64,000 nucleotides of DNA from VRUE01 sp963817945 (GCA_963817945.1 CAWFQH010000001.1:310001-374000); one strand, 5' to 3'. Positions 33,616-41,983 are shown, numbered from the stretch's first letter. Program-made: numbers and translations. The notes: generated by a model from the sequence alone, not told the origin.

Positions 33616-34574
33616 CAGTAGACCTCCCGGTACTTGCGGACGAGGCGGATGCTGAGCAGGTTCATGACCAGCGTCATCGCGAAGAGCAGGGCGCCGACGG
33701 CGAAGACCGATTTGTAGTCGAGCGAGCCGGTCGAGATGTCCCCGGTCGCGGTAACGCCGATGTAGGCGGTCATCGTCTGGATCGGCTCGTTGGGAAGGAA
33801 GGTGAAGTTGGGGGTCGAGCCGCCGGCGATCAGGACGATCATCGTCTCGCCGACGGCGCGCGAGATCGCCAGCACGATCGAGGCGACGATCCCTGAGAGC
33901 GCCGCCGGAAAGACGACCCGCGTCGCCACTTTCATCTTCGTCGCCCCCAGCGCGTAGGCGCCCTCGCGCAGCCCGCGCGGCACAGCCGACATCGCGTCCT
34001 CGGAGATCGAGGCGATGATCGGCACGATCATCAAGCCGATGCCGAGCGCGGCAGCCAGCGCCAGGAACGGTTTGCCGGCGGCGCCGCCGAGGAAGTCGCC
34101 GGGCCAGAGCGGCACGATCACCTCCGGCAGGATGAAGGTGACAGCGAAGACGCCGATCGCCACGGTCGGGATGCCGGCGAGGATCTCGAGGATCGGCTTG
34201 ACCGTCTTGCGCACCCGCGGCGTCGCGTATTCGCTCAGGTAGACCGCCGCGCCGAGCCCGATCGGGATCGCGAAGAGAGATGCCCAGAGGGCGACGTTGA
34301 GGGTGCCGGCGACGATCGCCAGCACGCCGAAGCTGGGCGGCTCGAACTGCGGCGTCCAGTCGATCTCGAAGAAGAATTCGCGGGCGGGGACGATCTCGAA
34401 GAAGCCGATCGTCGGGCCGAGCAGCGAGATCACGATCGCGGTGGTGGTGAGGACCGAGAGGGCCCCGCAGAGGGCGAGCAGGCCCTGGATGACCTTCTCG
34501 CCGTAGCGAGGGCCCGGAGCCTGGAGCCGGCTGGGCAGGTCCCCAGCGGCTCCGGCTCCGGTCCTCGCGTTCAC
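33615..34574 (-). CDS. pstC: Phosphate ABC transporter permease PstC
   Basis: Membrane subunit of 319 residues with about six spans. The conserved EAA-like loop reads GAYALGATKMKVATRVVFPAA, and AISRAVGETMIVLIAGG is a PstC hallmark. The GTG start at 34574 is 21 bases after the pstS stop. Confidence 0.95.
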   Translation of the reverse strand: MNARTGAGAAGDLPSRLQAPGPRYGEKVIQGLLALCGALSVLTTTAIVISLLGPTIGFFEIVPAREFFFEIDWTPQFEPPSFGVLAIVAGTLNVALWASLFAIPIGLGAAVYLSEYATPRVRKTVKPILEILAGIPTVAIGVFAVTFILPEVIVPLWPGDFLGGAAGKPFLALAAALGIGLMIVPIIASISEDAMSAVPRGLREGAYALGATKMKVATRVVFPAALSGIVASIVLAISRAVGETMIVLIAGGSTPNFTFLPNEPIQTMTAYIGVTATGDISTGSLDYKSVFAVGALLFAMTLVMNLLSIRLVRKYREVY

Positions 34575-34595
34575 TTCAGCTCGCTCGGCGCTCGC

Positions 34596-35555
34596 CTAGC
34601 CGGTCAGCTTGGCGGTCGCCTGCTTGGAGGCGTCCAGCTGCTCTTCGGTCAGCGGGATGAAGCCGACCAGTTCGGCGACGTCGTTGACGTTTTCGAGGTA
34701 GTAGTCGACGAACGCCTTCACCTCGGGCTTTTCGAGCGATTCGGCGCTGGGATAGATGAACAGCGGCCGGCTCAGCGGCACGTATTCGCCGTTCTGGGCG
34801 GTTTCGGACGACGGGGCGACGCAGCCTTTGCCGCCGTCGACTTCGAGTGCCTTCAGCGCGTCTTCGTTCTCCTGGTAGAAGGAGTAGCCGAAGTAGCCCA
34901 TGCCGCCGGGCGCACCCTCGACGCCGGTGACCGTGGCGTTGTCGTTCTCGCCGACGTTGTTGTAGTCCTTGCGCGAGGCACCCTCCTCACCGTTGATTTC
35001 CTCGGTGAAGTAGTCGAAGGTGCCGGAGTCGGTGCCGGGGCCGAAGAGCTGCAGATCCTCGTCGAATTCCTCCTGCAGGCCGGGGATTTCGCTCCAGTTG
35101 GAGAGGTCCGATTTGGGGCCCCAGACGGCGCTGAGCTGGTCGACCGTGAGGCAGTTGACCGGGTTCTCCGGGTTGACGACGACGGTCAGGGCGTCGGTTG
35201 CGACCCGCACCTCCTCGAACTCGATTCCTTCCTTCTCACAGGCTTCGACCTCTTCGGGCTCGATCGCGCGGGAGGCATCGGAGATCGCGGTCTCGCCGGC
35301 GCAGAACTTTTCGAAGCCGCCGCCGGTGCCAGACGTCCCGACCGTCACGTTGACGCCCGAGTTTTCGGTCTGGAACTGCTCGGCCACGGCCTCGGTCAGA
35401 GGCGCCACGGTGCTGGAGCCGTCGATGCGGATCGTCCCCGACAGGTCCCCCCCACCGCTGCCAGACGCTTCGTCGTCGTTGTCCCCGCAAGCCGCCACGC
35501 CGAGGGCGAGGACGGAAACGGAGGCGATGACCATGAGCCACCTAGAGCTAGTCAC
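34596..35555 (-). CDS. pstS: Phosphate-binding lipoprotein PstS
   Basis: Captures phosphate outside the membrane for PstCAB. About 319 residues from a GTG at 35555, which has a strong AAGGAG site 7 bases upstream. Lipobox VAAC, then the phosphate-loop segments IRIDGSSTVAPLTEA, SGTGGGFEKFC and GPGTDSGTFDYFTE. Upstream codons in the same frame lack coding character. Pho-box-like repeats lie about 95-125 bases upstream. Confidence 0.96.
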   Translation of the reverse strand: MTSSRWLMVIASVSVLALGVAACGDNDDEASGSGGGDLSGTIRIDGSSTVAPLTEAVAEQFQTENSGVNVTVGTSGTGGGFEKFCAGETAISDASRAIEPEEVEACEKEGIEFEEVRVATDALTVVVNPENPVNCLTVDQLSAVWGPKSDLSNWSEIPGLQEEFDEDLQLFGPGTDSGTFDYFTEEINGEEGASRKDYNNVGENDNATVTGVEGAPGGMGYFGYSFYQENEDALKALEVDGGKGCVAPSSETAQNGEYVPLSRPLFIYPSAESLEKPEVKAFVDYYLENVNDVAELVGFIPLTEEQLDASKQATAKLTG

Positions 35556-35648
35556 GCTTTCTCCTTCTCGTTTGCTTGACGCGATCTCGGCCCGCGGGGC
35601 CGATCCTGGCGCCACCCTCGCAGCGGCATGTGGGCAGCTTGTTACTCG

Positions 35649-35680
35649 CCTGTATCGAGGATGTAAAGAAGATGTAAAAG
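35649..35680 (-). promoter_or_regulatory. Pho-box-like direct repeats upstream of pstS
   Basis: On the coding (minus) strand TTTACATC occurs twice with an exact 11-base period, and a weaker third unit (GATACAGG) follows in phase. In plus coordinates TGTA falls at 35651, 35662 and 35673. Tandem 11-base repeats are what PhoB/PhoP/RegX3 regulators bind. Confidence 0.7.
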
Positions 35681-35697
35681 ACGAAACGCTTGGCGCG

Positions 35698-36492
35698 TTA
35701 TGCGGCGGCGACGGGCGCCGCCGCTGGCTCCGGTGCTGACTCGGCACCCGGTTCGGCGGTGACCGGTGCTTCGATCGCCGCAGCGTCCGCGGGCTCTGGG
35801 TCGAAGCGGTAGCCGACGCCGAAGTGGGTGTGGATGTAGCCCCAACCCGGCGAGAGCTTCTCCAGCTTCTGGCGCAGCTTGCGGATGAAGACGTCGACCG
35901 AGCGGTCGCCGTGGGCCATCGCGTAGCCCCAGACCCGCTGGTAGATCGCCTCCCGCTCCAACACCTGGCCGCGGGCGTCGGCGAGCAGCTGCAGCAGCTC
36001 GAACTCGCGCCGAGTGAGGTCGAGGCTGGTGCCGCCGACGAAGGCCTGGAAGCGGTCGGAGCGGATCTCCAACTCGCCGGCGACGACCGGCCCTGCTTCG
36101 GCCTGCGGCCGGGCGCGACGGCGGCGGCGCGAGACGGCTTCGATCCGGGCGATCGCCTCTTCCGGATGGCAGGGCTTAGCGATCCAATCGTCGACCCCGA
36201 GGCGCAGCCCGCGCACCCGTTGGGCGACCGTCGATCGGCCGGAGCAGACGATCACGCCGAGGTCGGGGAGCATCCCGCAGACCTGCTCCAGGTATGCCCA
36301 GGCATCCTCACCGAGCACGACGGGATCGATCAGTAGGGCGTTCAGCTTCATCGCCACGAGCTCTTCGGGAGGGATCGCGCCGGCCAAGGTGCGCTGCTGC
36401 CACCCAGCCGCTTCGGTCCGCTTCGCCAGCACGGTGACGAAACCGCTGTCGTTGTCGATTACCGCGAGCCTGATGGTCTGCTGTGGATTCAC
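35698..36492 (-). CDS. OmpR/PhoB-family response regulator
   Basis: Two-domain transcription regulator of about 264 residues. The receiver (about 7-120) has the acidic pair in VIDND, the phospho-acceptor Asp in ALLIDPVV, the Ser switch in VIVCSGRS and Lys in IAKPCHP. The winged-helix domain (about 140-240) has LTRREFELLQLLA, RSVDVFIRKLRQKLE and YIHTHFGVGYRF. A Glu/Pro/Ala tail ends the protein. Its place next to pst suggests a PhoP/RegX3 role. No sensor kinase is near. The GTG at 36492 is preferred; one at 36522 is possible. Confidence 0.9.
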   Translation of the reverse strand: MNPQQTIRLAVIDNDSGFVTVLAKRTEAAGWQQRTLAGAIPPEELVAMKLNALLIDPVVLGEDAWAYLEQVCGMLPDLGVIVCSGRSTVAQRVRGLRLGVDDWIAKPCHPEEAIARIEAVSRRRRRARPQAEAGPVVAGELEIRSDRFQAFVGGTSLDLTRREFELLQLLADARGQVLEREAIYQRVWGYAMAHGDRSVDVFIRKLRQKLEKLSPGWGYIHTHFGVGYRFDPEPADAAAIEAPVTAEPGAESAPEPAAAPVAAA

Positions 36493-36598
36493 GTTTGAGG
36501 CGCAACTGTGGCGGACGAGCACGCCTGGGAGCTGCCCGGCCCGTCAGCTATGGCGATTGTATGCCGCATCTCCGTCGGATCTGGCTCGAACTTCCTGC

Positions 36599-36702
36599 GT
36601 TCACAGGATTTTTACAGGCGATTACGCAATTTCCGGGGTGACGGCGGCGGTTTTTTGCTTTATCCAGATGTTCACCGCGGGTTCATCGGTTGTTCACGCC
36701 GG
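36599..36702 (+). promoter_or_regulatory. Two clusters of Pho-box-like 11-bp repeats
   Basis: Cluster 1 starts at 36599 (GTTCACAGGAT followed in phase by TTTTACAGGCG). Cluster 2 has GTTCA units at 36670, 36681 and 36692, exactly 11 bases apart. They match the known actinobacterial PHO-box unit style. They read on the plus strand, opposite to the regulator gene 35698-36492, so they may drive a plus-strand transcript, autoregulate the regulator, or both. Confidence 0.65.
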
Positions 36703-36752
36703 CGCGCCGCGCCCGCGGCAGGATAAGTCCTCACGAGACTCCTCTCTCGTCC

Positions 36753-36787
36753 GCAAACGGCCCGCCTGCCCCGGGCCGTTTGCTTTT
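36753..36787 (+). terminator. Strong hairpin with T-run; end of a possible small RNA
   Basis: A 12-bp perfect stem (GCAAACGGCCCG / CGGGCCGTTTGC, 36753-36764 and 36772-36783) is followed on the plus strand by TTTT. The polarity is for plus-strand transcription, yet no plus-strand gene lies before it. It is also 18 bases past the end of uppP (minus strand), so it may serve that gene. The whole 36493-36800 gap holds only this hairpin and the Pho-like repeats. Confidence 0.7.
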
Positions 36788-36800
36788 CCAGGGTGGCTCC

Positions 36801-37637
36801 TCAGGTTGGTGCGACCGCACCGCTCGCCACCAGCGCCAGCACGAAGGCGCCGAGTGCGACGCGGTAGATGATGAAGACGGAGTAGTCGTGGCGGGCGATG
36901 TAGCGCAGCAGCCAGGAGACGGCGAGGAAGGCGACCGCGAAGCTGACCATCGTGGCGACGATCGTCGGCCCCCACCCCACCCCGCCGGCGACGTTGTCGA
37001 ACTCGCTGACCGTCTGCAGGATCGCGGCCCCGGACAGCACCGGGATCGAGAGGAAGAAGGAGAGCCGGGTGACGGCGACACGGTCGATTTCCCGCAGTAG
37101 ACCGGCCGACATCGTCGCCCCGGAACGCGACACGCCCGGGACCAGCGCAAGGCACTGGACGAGGCCGATGATCAAGGTGTCGCGCCAGGTCACGTCGGCC
37201 TCGTGGCGGTGTTGCGTCGCACGACTGTCGGCGAACCACATCACGCCGCTCCAGAGGACCAGCGCACTGCCGACGAACCAGAGGCTGCGCAGCGTCGTCT
37301 CGATCTCCTCCTTGAAGGCGAGGCCGACGACGGCGATCGGGAGCGACCCGAGGATCACGGCCCAGGCAAAGCGGTAGTCGCGGGCCTGACGCTCGGCCGG
37401 GCTCCTCAGGCCCCGCGCCCAGGCGACGAGGATCCTGGCGATGTCGCGGCGCAGAAAAATCACGGTCGCAAGCACGGCGCCGACCTGGACGATCGCGGTG
37501 AAGGCGGTGATGTCGGGGTCGTCGGTGGAGTGGCCGAGCAGCCGCTCGAGGATCGTCAGATGGCCCGTGCTGGAGATCGGCAGGAACTCGGTGAACCCCT
37601 CGACGGCGCCGAGGAGGATGGCTTCCCACCAATCCAT
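36801..37637 (-). CDS. uppP: Undecaprenyl-diphosphatase UppP/BacA
   Basis: Membrane phosphatase that recycles the lipid carrier of cell-wall synthesis. 278 residues with about eight spans. Active-site segments GAVEGFTEFLPISSTGHL near the start and LALVPGVSRSGATMSAGLL in the middle are the BacA signatures. The ATG at 37637 is standard. Releasing phosphate outside the cell may explain the place beside the Pho genes, but that is conjecture. Confidence 0.95.
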   Translation of the reverse strand: MDWWEAILLGAVEGFTEFLPISSTGHLTILERLLGHSTDDPDITAFTAIVQVGAVLATVIFLRRDIARILVAWARGLRSPAERQARDYRFAWAVILGSLPIAVVGLAFKEEIETTLRSLWFVGSALVLWSGVMWFADSRATQHRHEADVTWRDTLIIGLVQCLALVPGVSRSGATMSAGLLREIDRVAVTRLSFFLSIPVLSGAAILQTVSEFDNVAGGVGWGPTIVATMVSFAVAFLAVSWLLRYIARHDYSVFIIYRVALGAFVLALVASGAVAPT

Positions 37638-37656
37638 TGGCGGGGCATCCTAGGGA

Positions 37657-37755
37657 AAGATCCGGGTGTCCCCCTGCGGAAACCCGCATAGAAGCGGCCT
37701 TACAGGTCCTTGCCGGGGAGGGCTCCAATGTTTCCTCCGGGGACACCCGGATCTT
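37657..37755. repeat. Inverted-repeat element E in the uppP promoter region
   Basis: 17-base perfect arms (37657-37673 and 37739-37755). Inside, GGAAACCCGC and GTTTCC extend the pairing imperfectly and a GTCCTTGCC motif is present. It fills 99 of the 135 bases between two divergent genes. Internally it resembles element F (GGAACCCGC, GTTCC). Confidence 0.8.
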
Positions 37756-37772
37756 GCGCTAGATTGCGCCCA

Positions 37773-38027
37773 ATGACTTGGTCCTTGCGCTCTCGCTGCA
37801 TTGTCGTCGCCGTCTCGGCGGTGCTTGCACTGTTGCTGCTGGCGCCGGCGGCTTTCGCCGACAACGGCGCGGGGTTGGCCGGGCCGGTGACCGACAAGAC
37901 GGTCACCTTCTTCTGCTTCGGCGTGATCGCCTTCTTCGCAATCCTGGTCATCGGTTTGTCGCTGATCCAGGGCCGGCTCGAGAAGCGCAAGGAAATGCGC
38001 CACCAGAGCCTCCAGCGCTACGGCTGA
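37773..38027 (+). CDS. Small secreted/membrane protein with one C-terminal span
   Basis: 84 residues: a signal-peptide-like N-terminus (cut after AAFADN likely), a short linker, one membrane span (near 45-65), then a basic tail LEKRKEMRHQ. No family recognised, though the layout (short outer part, single span, charged inner tail) is common for small stress or secretion accessory proteins. The ATG at 37773 is chosen because it starts the signal sequence. Flanked by inverted-repeat elements on both sides. Confidence 0.65.
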   Translation: MTWSLRSRCIVVAVSAVLALLLLAPAAFADNGAGLAGPVTDKTVTFFCFGVIAFFAILVIGLSLIQGRLEKRKEMRHQSLQRYG

Positions 38028-38123
38028 CGGGCCCAGGGTTTGACGAGCGGCGTCCTCGGTCGCTCGCATGCAGAGCACGCCACAATCCCTGCGTCCTTGC
38101 CGGTCAAACCCTGGCCCTCGTCA
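38023..38123. repeat. Nested inverted-repeat element C between convergent genes
   Basis: Outer arms of about 21 bases with one small mismatch block (38023-38043 and 38102-38123), including the perfect 12-mer CCAGGGTTTGAC. On the minus strand the core is GGCAAGGACGCAGGG, 27 bases, then CCGAGGACGCCG. The core is nearly identical to that of element D at 63.3 kb. Covers both stop codons, so it may end transcription from both sides. Confidence 0.88.
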
Positions 38124-39224
38124 GTCAACCTCGAGATCGCCCTGGGTGAACGCGTCGTCGTCGGCGCCCTTGACGTGCTCGTCGGAGGCGAGGCCGGCGA
38201 GGGCGAGTGAGCCGTCGGGCTGGACTTCCGCCGTGGCGAGATAGGAGTCGCCGAGCTCGACCTTCCCCAGCGCGATCGCAGGCGGGACGGTCAGCGCCAG
38301 ATCGGCTTCGCTCCCGTCAACGCCGTCGGCGGAGAGGACCAGCTGCGCGGTCTCGGGCAGGACGGCCTGGACGACCCCGGCCAGATCCAGGTAGGTCGAC
38401 GGTTCGCCCTCTTCGACCTCGATCGCACGCTGATCGAGGCGATCCCCGATCGCCGCCGTGACGATCACGCGGGAGCCGAGAACCGGCAGCTCGGGAACGG
38501 TCCCCGCCGGGTCGGGCGGGACGCTGACGAGCAGGGAGGCGCCGCGCCCGGAGACCGTGTAGGCGGGCGCGAGCGGATCGGCCTTTGCGTACGTGACGAC
38601 GCCGCGGAAGATGGCCTGCGCCGTTTTGCCCTTGCGCTCGGGAGTCTTCGTCTCGGTGAAGGTGCCGTTGGCGAGGCGACGCGCCGTCACCGTCAGCCGG
38701 GCGCCGGGCGGCGGCAGCTCGCGCCCGTGGACCGGAACCAGTTCACCGTCCGCGATCGCCAGCGCATAGCTGCCCGCGGCTGGGTTTGCCTGAACGACGA
38801 CGCCCTTGAGCTCGGTCTCTTCTTCGCCTTCTTCCTCTTCCGTCGGCTCGGTTGGCCGGGGCGTCGGCTCGGGGGCCGGCTCCTCTTCGGCTGGGGGCGC
38901 CGGGGAAAGCGGTGCCGACGGCGCCAGCGGGGCTGGCGGCAGGGGCGCTTCCGCCAGCCCTCCCCCGCTCCCGCCGAGCGCCGACCCACCGAGGCCGCGG
39001 GAGGGAGCTTGCGATGGTGCCGTGTCCTCCGCGCCGCCGTCGGAGGGCGCGGGCATTTCGAGGATCTGGGTGGCGCCGGCGAGCGTACCGGCCGCGTTCG
39101 GCCCAATCGCGACGCCGACGAAGAGGCCGAAGCCGAGCGCGGCGGCACACAGCGGTGCCGCCCAGCGGCGGTCGGTCACGACCAGCGCGAAGGGGCGCAG
39201 GATGCGGTCGACGGCGGCCCTCAT
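38121..39224 (-). CDS. Membrane-anchored DUF5666-like repeat protein
   Basis: 367 residues. A basic N-terminus and one hydrophobic span (near 24-48) are followed by a Pro/Ala/Glu-rich linker (about 60-140). Then come about three beta-rich repeats beginning LKGVVVQANPAAGSY, IFRGVVTYAKADPLA and DLAGVVQAVLPETAQ, resembling the small barrel of DUF5666 proteins. Probably displayed outside the membrane. Its ATG at 39224 overlaps the zinc-ribbon gene stop (TGATG). Last gene of the pst2 operon. Function unknown. Confidence 0.72.
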   Translation of the reverse strand: MRAAVDRILRPFALVVTDRRWAAPLCAAALGFGLFVGVAIGPNAAGTLAGATQILEMPAPSDGGAEDTAPSQAPSRGLGGSALGGSGGGLAEAPLPPAPLAPSAPLSPAPPAEEEPAPEPTPRPTEPTEEEEGEEETELKGVVVQANPAAGSYALAIADGELVPVHGRELPPPGARLTVTARRLANGTFTETKTPERKGKTAQAIFRGVVTYAKADPLAPAYTVSGRGASLLVSVPPDPAGTVPELPVLGSRVIVTAAIGDRLDQRAIEVEEGEPSTYLDLAGVVQAVLPETAQLVLSADGVDGSEADLALTVPPAIALGKVELGDSYLATAEVQPDGSLALAGLASDEHVKGADDDAFTQGDLEVD

Positions 39225-39571
39225 CACGCGGGGCGCGAAGTCGGCGGCGGCGCTGCTGCGCTGGCGGACGTACCGATCTCGCTGCGCTCCATCAGGTCCT
39301 TGCCACACTGCCAGCAGAACACCGAGCCGCGCGCGTAGAGGGCGCCGCAATGGCCGCAGGTGCCGGCCGCGCTTGCCTCTTCGAGGCGCAGCATCCGCTC
39401 GACCTCGGCCAGCTCGGCGTCAACCTGCTGCAGCTCGGCCGCCTGGCGGGTCAGCACGTCGAGCCGGAAGTGATCGCGGATCGCCATCTCGTAGGCGAGG
39501 CCGCCGAGGTCCCACTGCAGCTCGGCGAGCCGCTCGGCGAGGCTGTCGCGGCGCTGTCGCAGGTCGCTCAT
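39224..39571 (-). CDS. Coiled-coil zinc-ribbon protein
   Basis: 115 residues: a charged coiled coil (about 5-65) with heptad-like Leu, then a zinc ribbon CGHCGALYARGSVFCWQCG (two C-x2-C knuckles) and a short Ala/Pro tail. No membrane segment. Coupled to both neighbours by overlaps. No named family. In this operon it may link the Pst2 ATPase or the membrane proteins to something inside the cell, which is inference. Confidence 0.7.
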   Translation of the reverse strand: MSDLRQRRDSLAERLAELQWDLGGLAYEMAIRDHFRLDVLTRQAAELQQVDAELAEVERMLRLEEASAAGTCGHCGALYARGSVFCWQCGKDLMERSEIGTSASAAAPPPTSRPA

Positions 39572-40284
39572 TCGATTGCGGTCGCCCCGCTGCCGCCACC
39601 CGGCGCCTTGCCGTCGACCGGTGGCGCCTCGCCGGGGGTCGCGATTTCGTCCGGCAGCTTGGCCGAGGCTTCCGAGTATTCCTGCGGGCTCTTGCCCTGC
39701 AGCGCTTCCAGTTCGGAATCGCTGGCGGTGATCTCCGGCGGCGGTGCCTTGCCGCCAGCGGTCACCGCGCCGCCTTTGCCAGAGCTCTTGCCTTTGTTCG
39801 CCCTCTTCGCGGATGCGCCGGCGCCGCCGAGCGTTCCCTCGTCTTCGTTCGCCGCCGTCTCATCACCGCCCTCGACGCGGACCACCTGCGGCGGCGCCGT
39901 GGCCTGGTTGCCGTCGCCGCGCCCAATCAGGACACCGACCAACAGCATCAGACCCAGCACGGCGATGCCACCCACCGCGGCAAGCGGCGTGTAGTCCCGC
40001 TGCGGCTTCCCCTCGGCGGGAGCCGCGCTAGCGGGCACGGGTGCCGCTCCCGCGGCCGGCGACGCGTTGCCGTTGACGCTCCTCTCGCCGTTCGCGGTTG
40101 CTGCGGGACGGCTCCCGTACCGACGGAAGTCGAGCCGCGGCTCACCGCGGCGGCGCCCGCAGTTGAGGCAGTAGCGCTGGTCGGCCGCGAGCGGAGCGCC
40201 GCACTCGCGGCAGGGCTCGACCCGATCGTCGGGGGAGGCAGCGGGCATCGGCTGCGTGGGCGGCTGCATTTGACTCTCGCTCAT
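39568..40284 (-). CDS. Zinc-ribbon membrane protein
   Basis: 238 residues from the ATG at 40284. An N-terminal zinc ribbon (CRECGAPLAADQRYCLNCG, near 26-44) lies in the cytoplasm. A Pro/Ala linker and one span (near 98-121) follow, then a ~110-residue outer region rich in Gly, Lys and Pro that looks disordered. The layout resembles small one-span signalling proteins with an inner zinc finger. It overlaps the lipoprotein gene upstream and the coiled-coil zinc-ribbon gene downstream. Confidence 0.72.
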   Translation of the reverse strand: MSESQMQPPTQPMPAASPDDRVEPCRECGAPLAADQRYCLNCGRRRGEPRLDFRRYGSRPAATANGERSVNGNASPAAGAAPVPASAAPAEGKPQRDYTPLAAVGGIAVLGLMLLVGVLIGRGDGNQATAPPQVVRVEGGDETAANEDEGTLGGAGASAKRANKGKSSGKGGAVTAGGKAPPPEITASDSELEALQGKSPQEYSEASAKLPDEIATPGEAPPVDGKAPGGGSGATAIE

Positions 40285-41036
40285 TGGAGATCCTTGCCTG
40301 GGAGGGTCGGGAAGTCGGTTACGGTCAGCTCGGCACCGCGGGGGTCGCCGATGAAGTAGACGTCGTAGGGGGCCGCCTTGCCGTTGGCCTTGAACGGTTC
40401 GATCGCGCCGCGCCCGGCGGCGACGATCTCTCCGCCCTTGCGGGCGATTGCGTAGAGGAGCAACCGGTCGAGGTCCTGGCCGCTGCGATTGATCGCATCG
40501 CCGCTGGCGGCGACGCCGGTGTACGGGTCGCCCTCGAGCTTCGGCGCGCTGACCGAGACCTTGGGCCGGGGGCCGGCGAAGCTGGTGTCGCTGGTGTCGC
40601 TGGCGCCGACCTTGACCTTCACCGAGGCTGGCTTGCCGGTGGCGAGAACCTGATCGTGCACCCAGACCGCCGTTCCGCCGGCGGGAACGAAGGGAACCGC
40701 AGCCAGGGCCGGCTCGATGCCGGGGATGTCGTTGCGATAGACGCTGCGGCCATTGGCATCGAGGACGTTGATCAGAATCGGCACTTCGACCAGATCGTCG
40801 TCTGAGCCGTTGCGGACCTCGACGACGACGGCGCTGCCGTTGGCGTCGCTGAGCAGGGTGGTCTCGCGCAGGCGCACGTCCTCGTTCTCGCGCTCGATGG
40901 ATAGGCCCTTCTCCTGGGCGACCGGTCCCAGTTCGGCTGCGATCTGGGCGCTCTTGTCCTGGGTCGATTCGCAACCCGTGGCGACGAGAGCCACGGTGGC
41001 GAGCGCGATCGGCCAGAAGACCCGCGTCGGGGTCAT
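40281..41036 (-). CDS. Lipoprotein with two FxLYD-like beta domains, coupled to pstB2
   Basis: 251 residues from the ATG at 41036. Lipobox VATGC with Cys22. Two beta-sandwich segments follow: one with VVVEVRNGSDDDLVEVPILINV and VFVPAGGTAVWVHD-like strands, and a second with GDAINRSGQDLDRLLLYAIARKGG and AAGRGAIEPFKANGKA, both FxLYD-like. The start overlaps the pstB2 stop by four bases, so it is part of the transporter operon. Possibly a second substrate-binding or docking protein outside the cell; not shown. Confidence 0.75.
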   Translation of the reverse strand: MTPTRVFWPIALATVALVATGCESTQDKSAQIAAELGPVAQEKGLSIERENEDVRLRETTLLSDANGSAVVVEVRNGSDDDLVEVPILINVLDANGRSVYRNDIPGIEPALAAVPFVPAGGTAVWVHDQVLATGKPASVKVKVGASDTSDTSFAGPRPKVSVSAPKLEGDPYTGVAASGDAINRSGQDLDRLLLYAIARKGGEIVAAGRGAIEPFKANGKAAPYDVYFIGDPRGAELTVTDFPTLPGKDLQ

Positions 41037-41983
41037 CCGAACGCGCCTCCGACGTACTCGCGGGTGCGCTGCTCGCGCGGGGCGCCGAAGACCTGCTCGG
41101 CGGGGCCGTACTCGACCAGCTCGCCCAGGTACATGAAGCCGACGTGGTCGGCGATCCGCAGCGCCTGCTGCATGTTGTGGGTGACGATCACGACCGCCAC
41201 CTCCTCGCGCAGTTTCAGGATCAGCTCCTCGATCACCTGGGTCGAGCGCGGGTCGAGCGCCGAGCAGGGCTCGTCGAGCAGCAGCACCTCCGGTCGTACG
41301 GCCAAGGCCCGGGCGATACAAAGCCGCTGCTGCTGGCCACCCGAGAGCCGCAGCGCCGGATGATCGAGCGTCGCCCCCACCTCGTCCCAAAGGCCCGCTC
41401 GCACGAGAGCGTCGCCGACGTAGTTGTAGAGGGCCTCCTTGCCGGGCCGACGGGAGCCCTGCTCGCGCAGCGCGTAGGCGACGTTGTCGAAGACGCTCAT
41501 CGGGAACGGGTTCGGCTGCTGGAAGACCATGCTGACCCGGCGCCGCAGCGCGGTCACCTCCATTTGGTCGAGGTCCTCCCCGTCGAGCGTGATGCGACCG
41601 GTGCGAGAAGCCGTCGGCGTGATCTCGACCAGGCGATTGAGCGAGCGCAGCAGCGTCGTCTTGCCGCAGCCGGAGGGGCCGATCAGCGCCAGCACCTCCC
41701 CCTGGCGCACAGGGATCGTCACCTGGTTGACGGCCACCTTTTCGCCGTAGGCGATCGTCACCGCCTCGGTCCGCATCCGCTCGACCTTCGGGCCCGCGGC
41801 CGGCTGGGGGCGGCGAATCGGGGCTGCCAGCCCGATCGCGCCGCCGCCTGGTGCGTGGCCGTTGGTCGGCGGCTGCACGACGGTCGACTCGCGGTCGACG
41901 ACGATGCGGCGCACCGGGGGCGGCGGCTCCAGGACGACGTCGCGCGGATCGCGCCCGATCTCCTCCGGCGTCAGCGGGCCCAC
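41033..41983 (-). CDS. PstB-like ABC transporter ATP-binding protein (system 2)
   Basis: 316 residues. A Pro-rich extension of about 60 residues precedes the ATPase. Walker A GPSGCGKTT, FQQPNPFPMS, signature LSGGQQQRL, LLLDEPCSALDP and THNMQQALRIADH are PstB-type. The GTG at 41983 overlaps pstA2 by 13 bases. The second PstB in the window. Whether it carries phosphate or another oxyanion cannot be told from sequence. Confidence 0.93.
   Translation of the reverse strand: MGPLTPEEIGRDPRDVVLEPPPPVRRIVVDRESTVVQPPTNGHAPGGGAIGLAAPIRRPQPAAGPKVERMRTEAVTIAYGEKVAVNQVTIPVRQGEVLALIGPSGCGKTTLLRSLNRLVEITPTASRTGRITLDGEDLDQMEVTALRRRVSMVFQQPNPFPMSVFDNVAYALREQGSRRPGKEALYNYVGDALVRAGLWDEVGATLDHPALRLSGGQQQRLCIARALAVRPEVLLLDEPCSALDPRSTQVIEELILKLREEVAVVIVTHNMQQALRIADHVGFMYLGELVEYGPAEQVFGAPREQRTREYVGGAFG

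Noticed and set aside
36508..36726. Small plus-strand protein in the regulator-uppP gap
   Set aside because: No ribosome site, no family features, and it would run over the Pho-like repeats; a non-coding role fits better.
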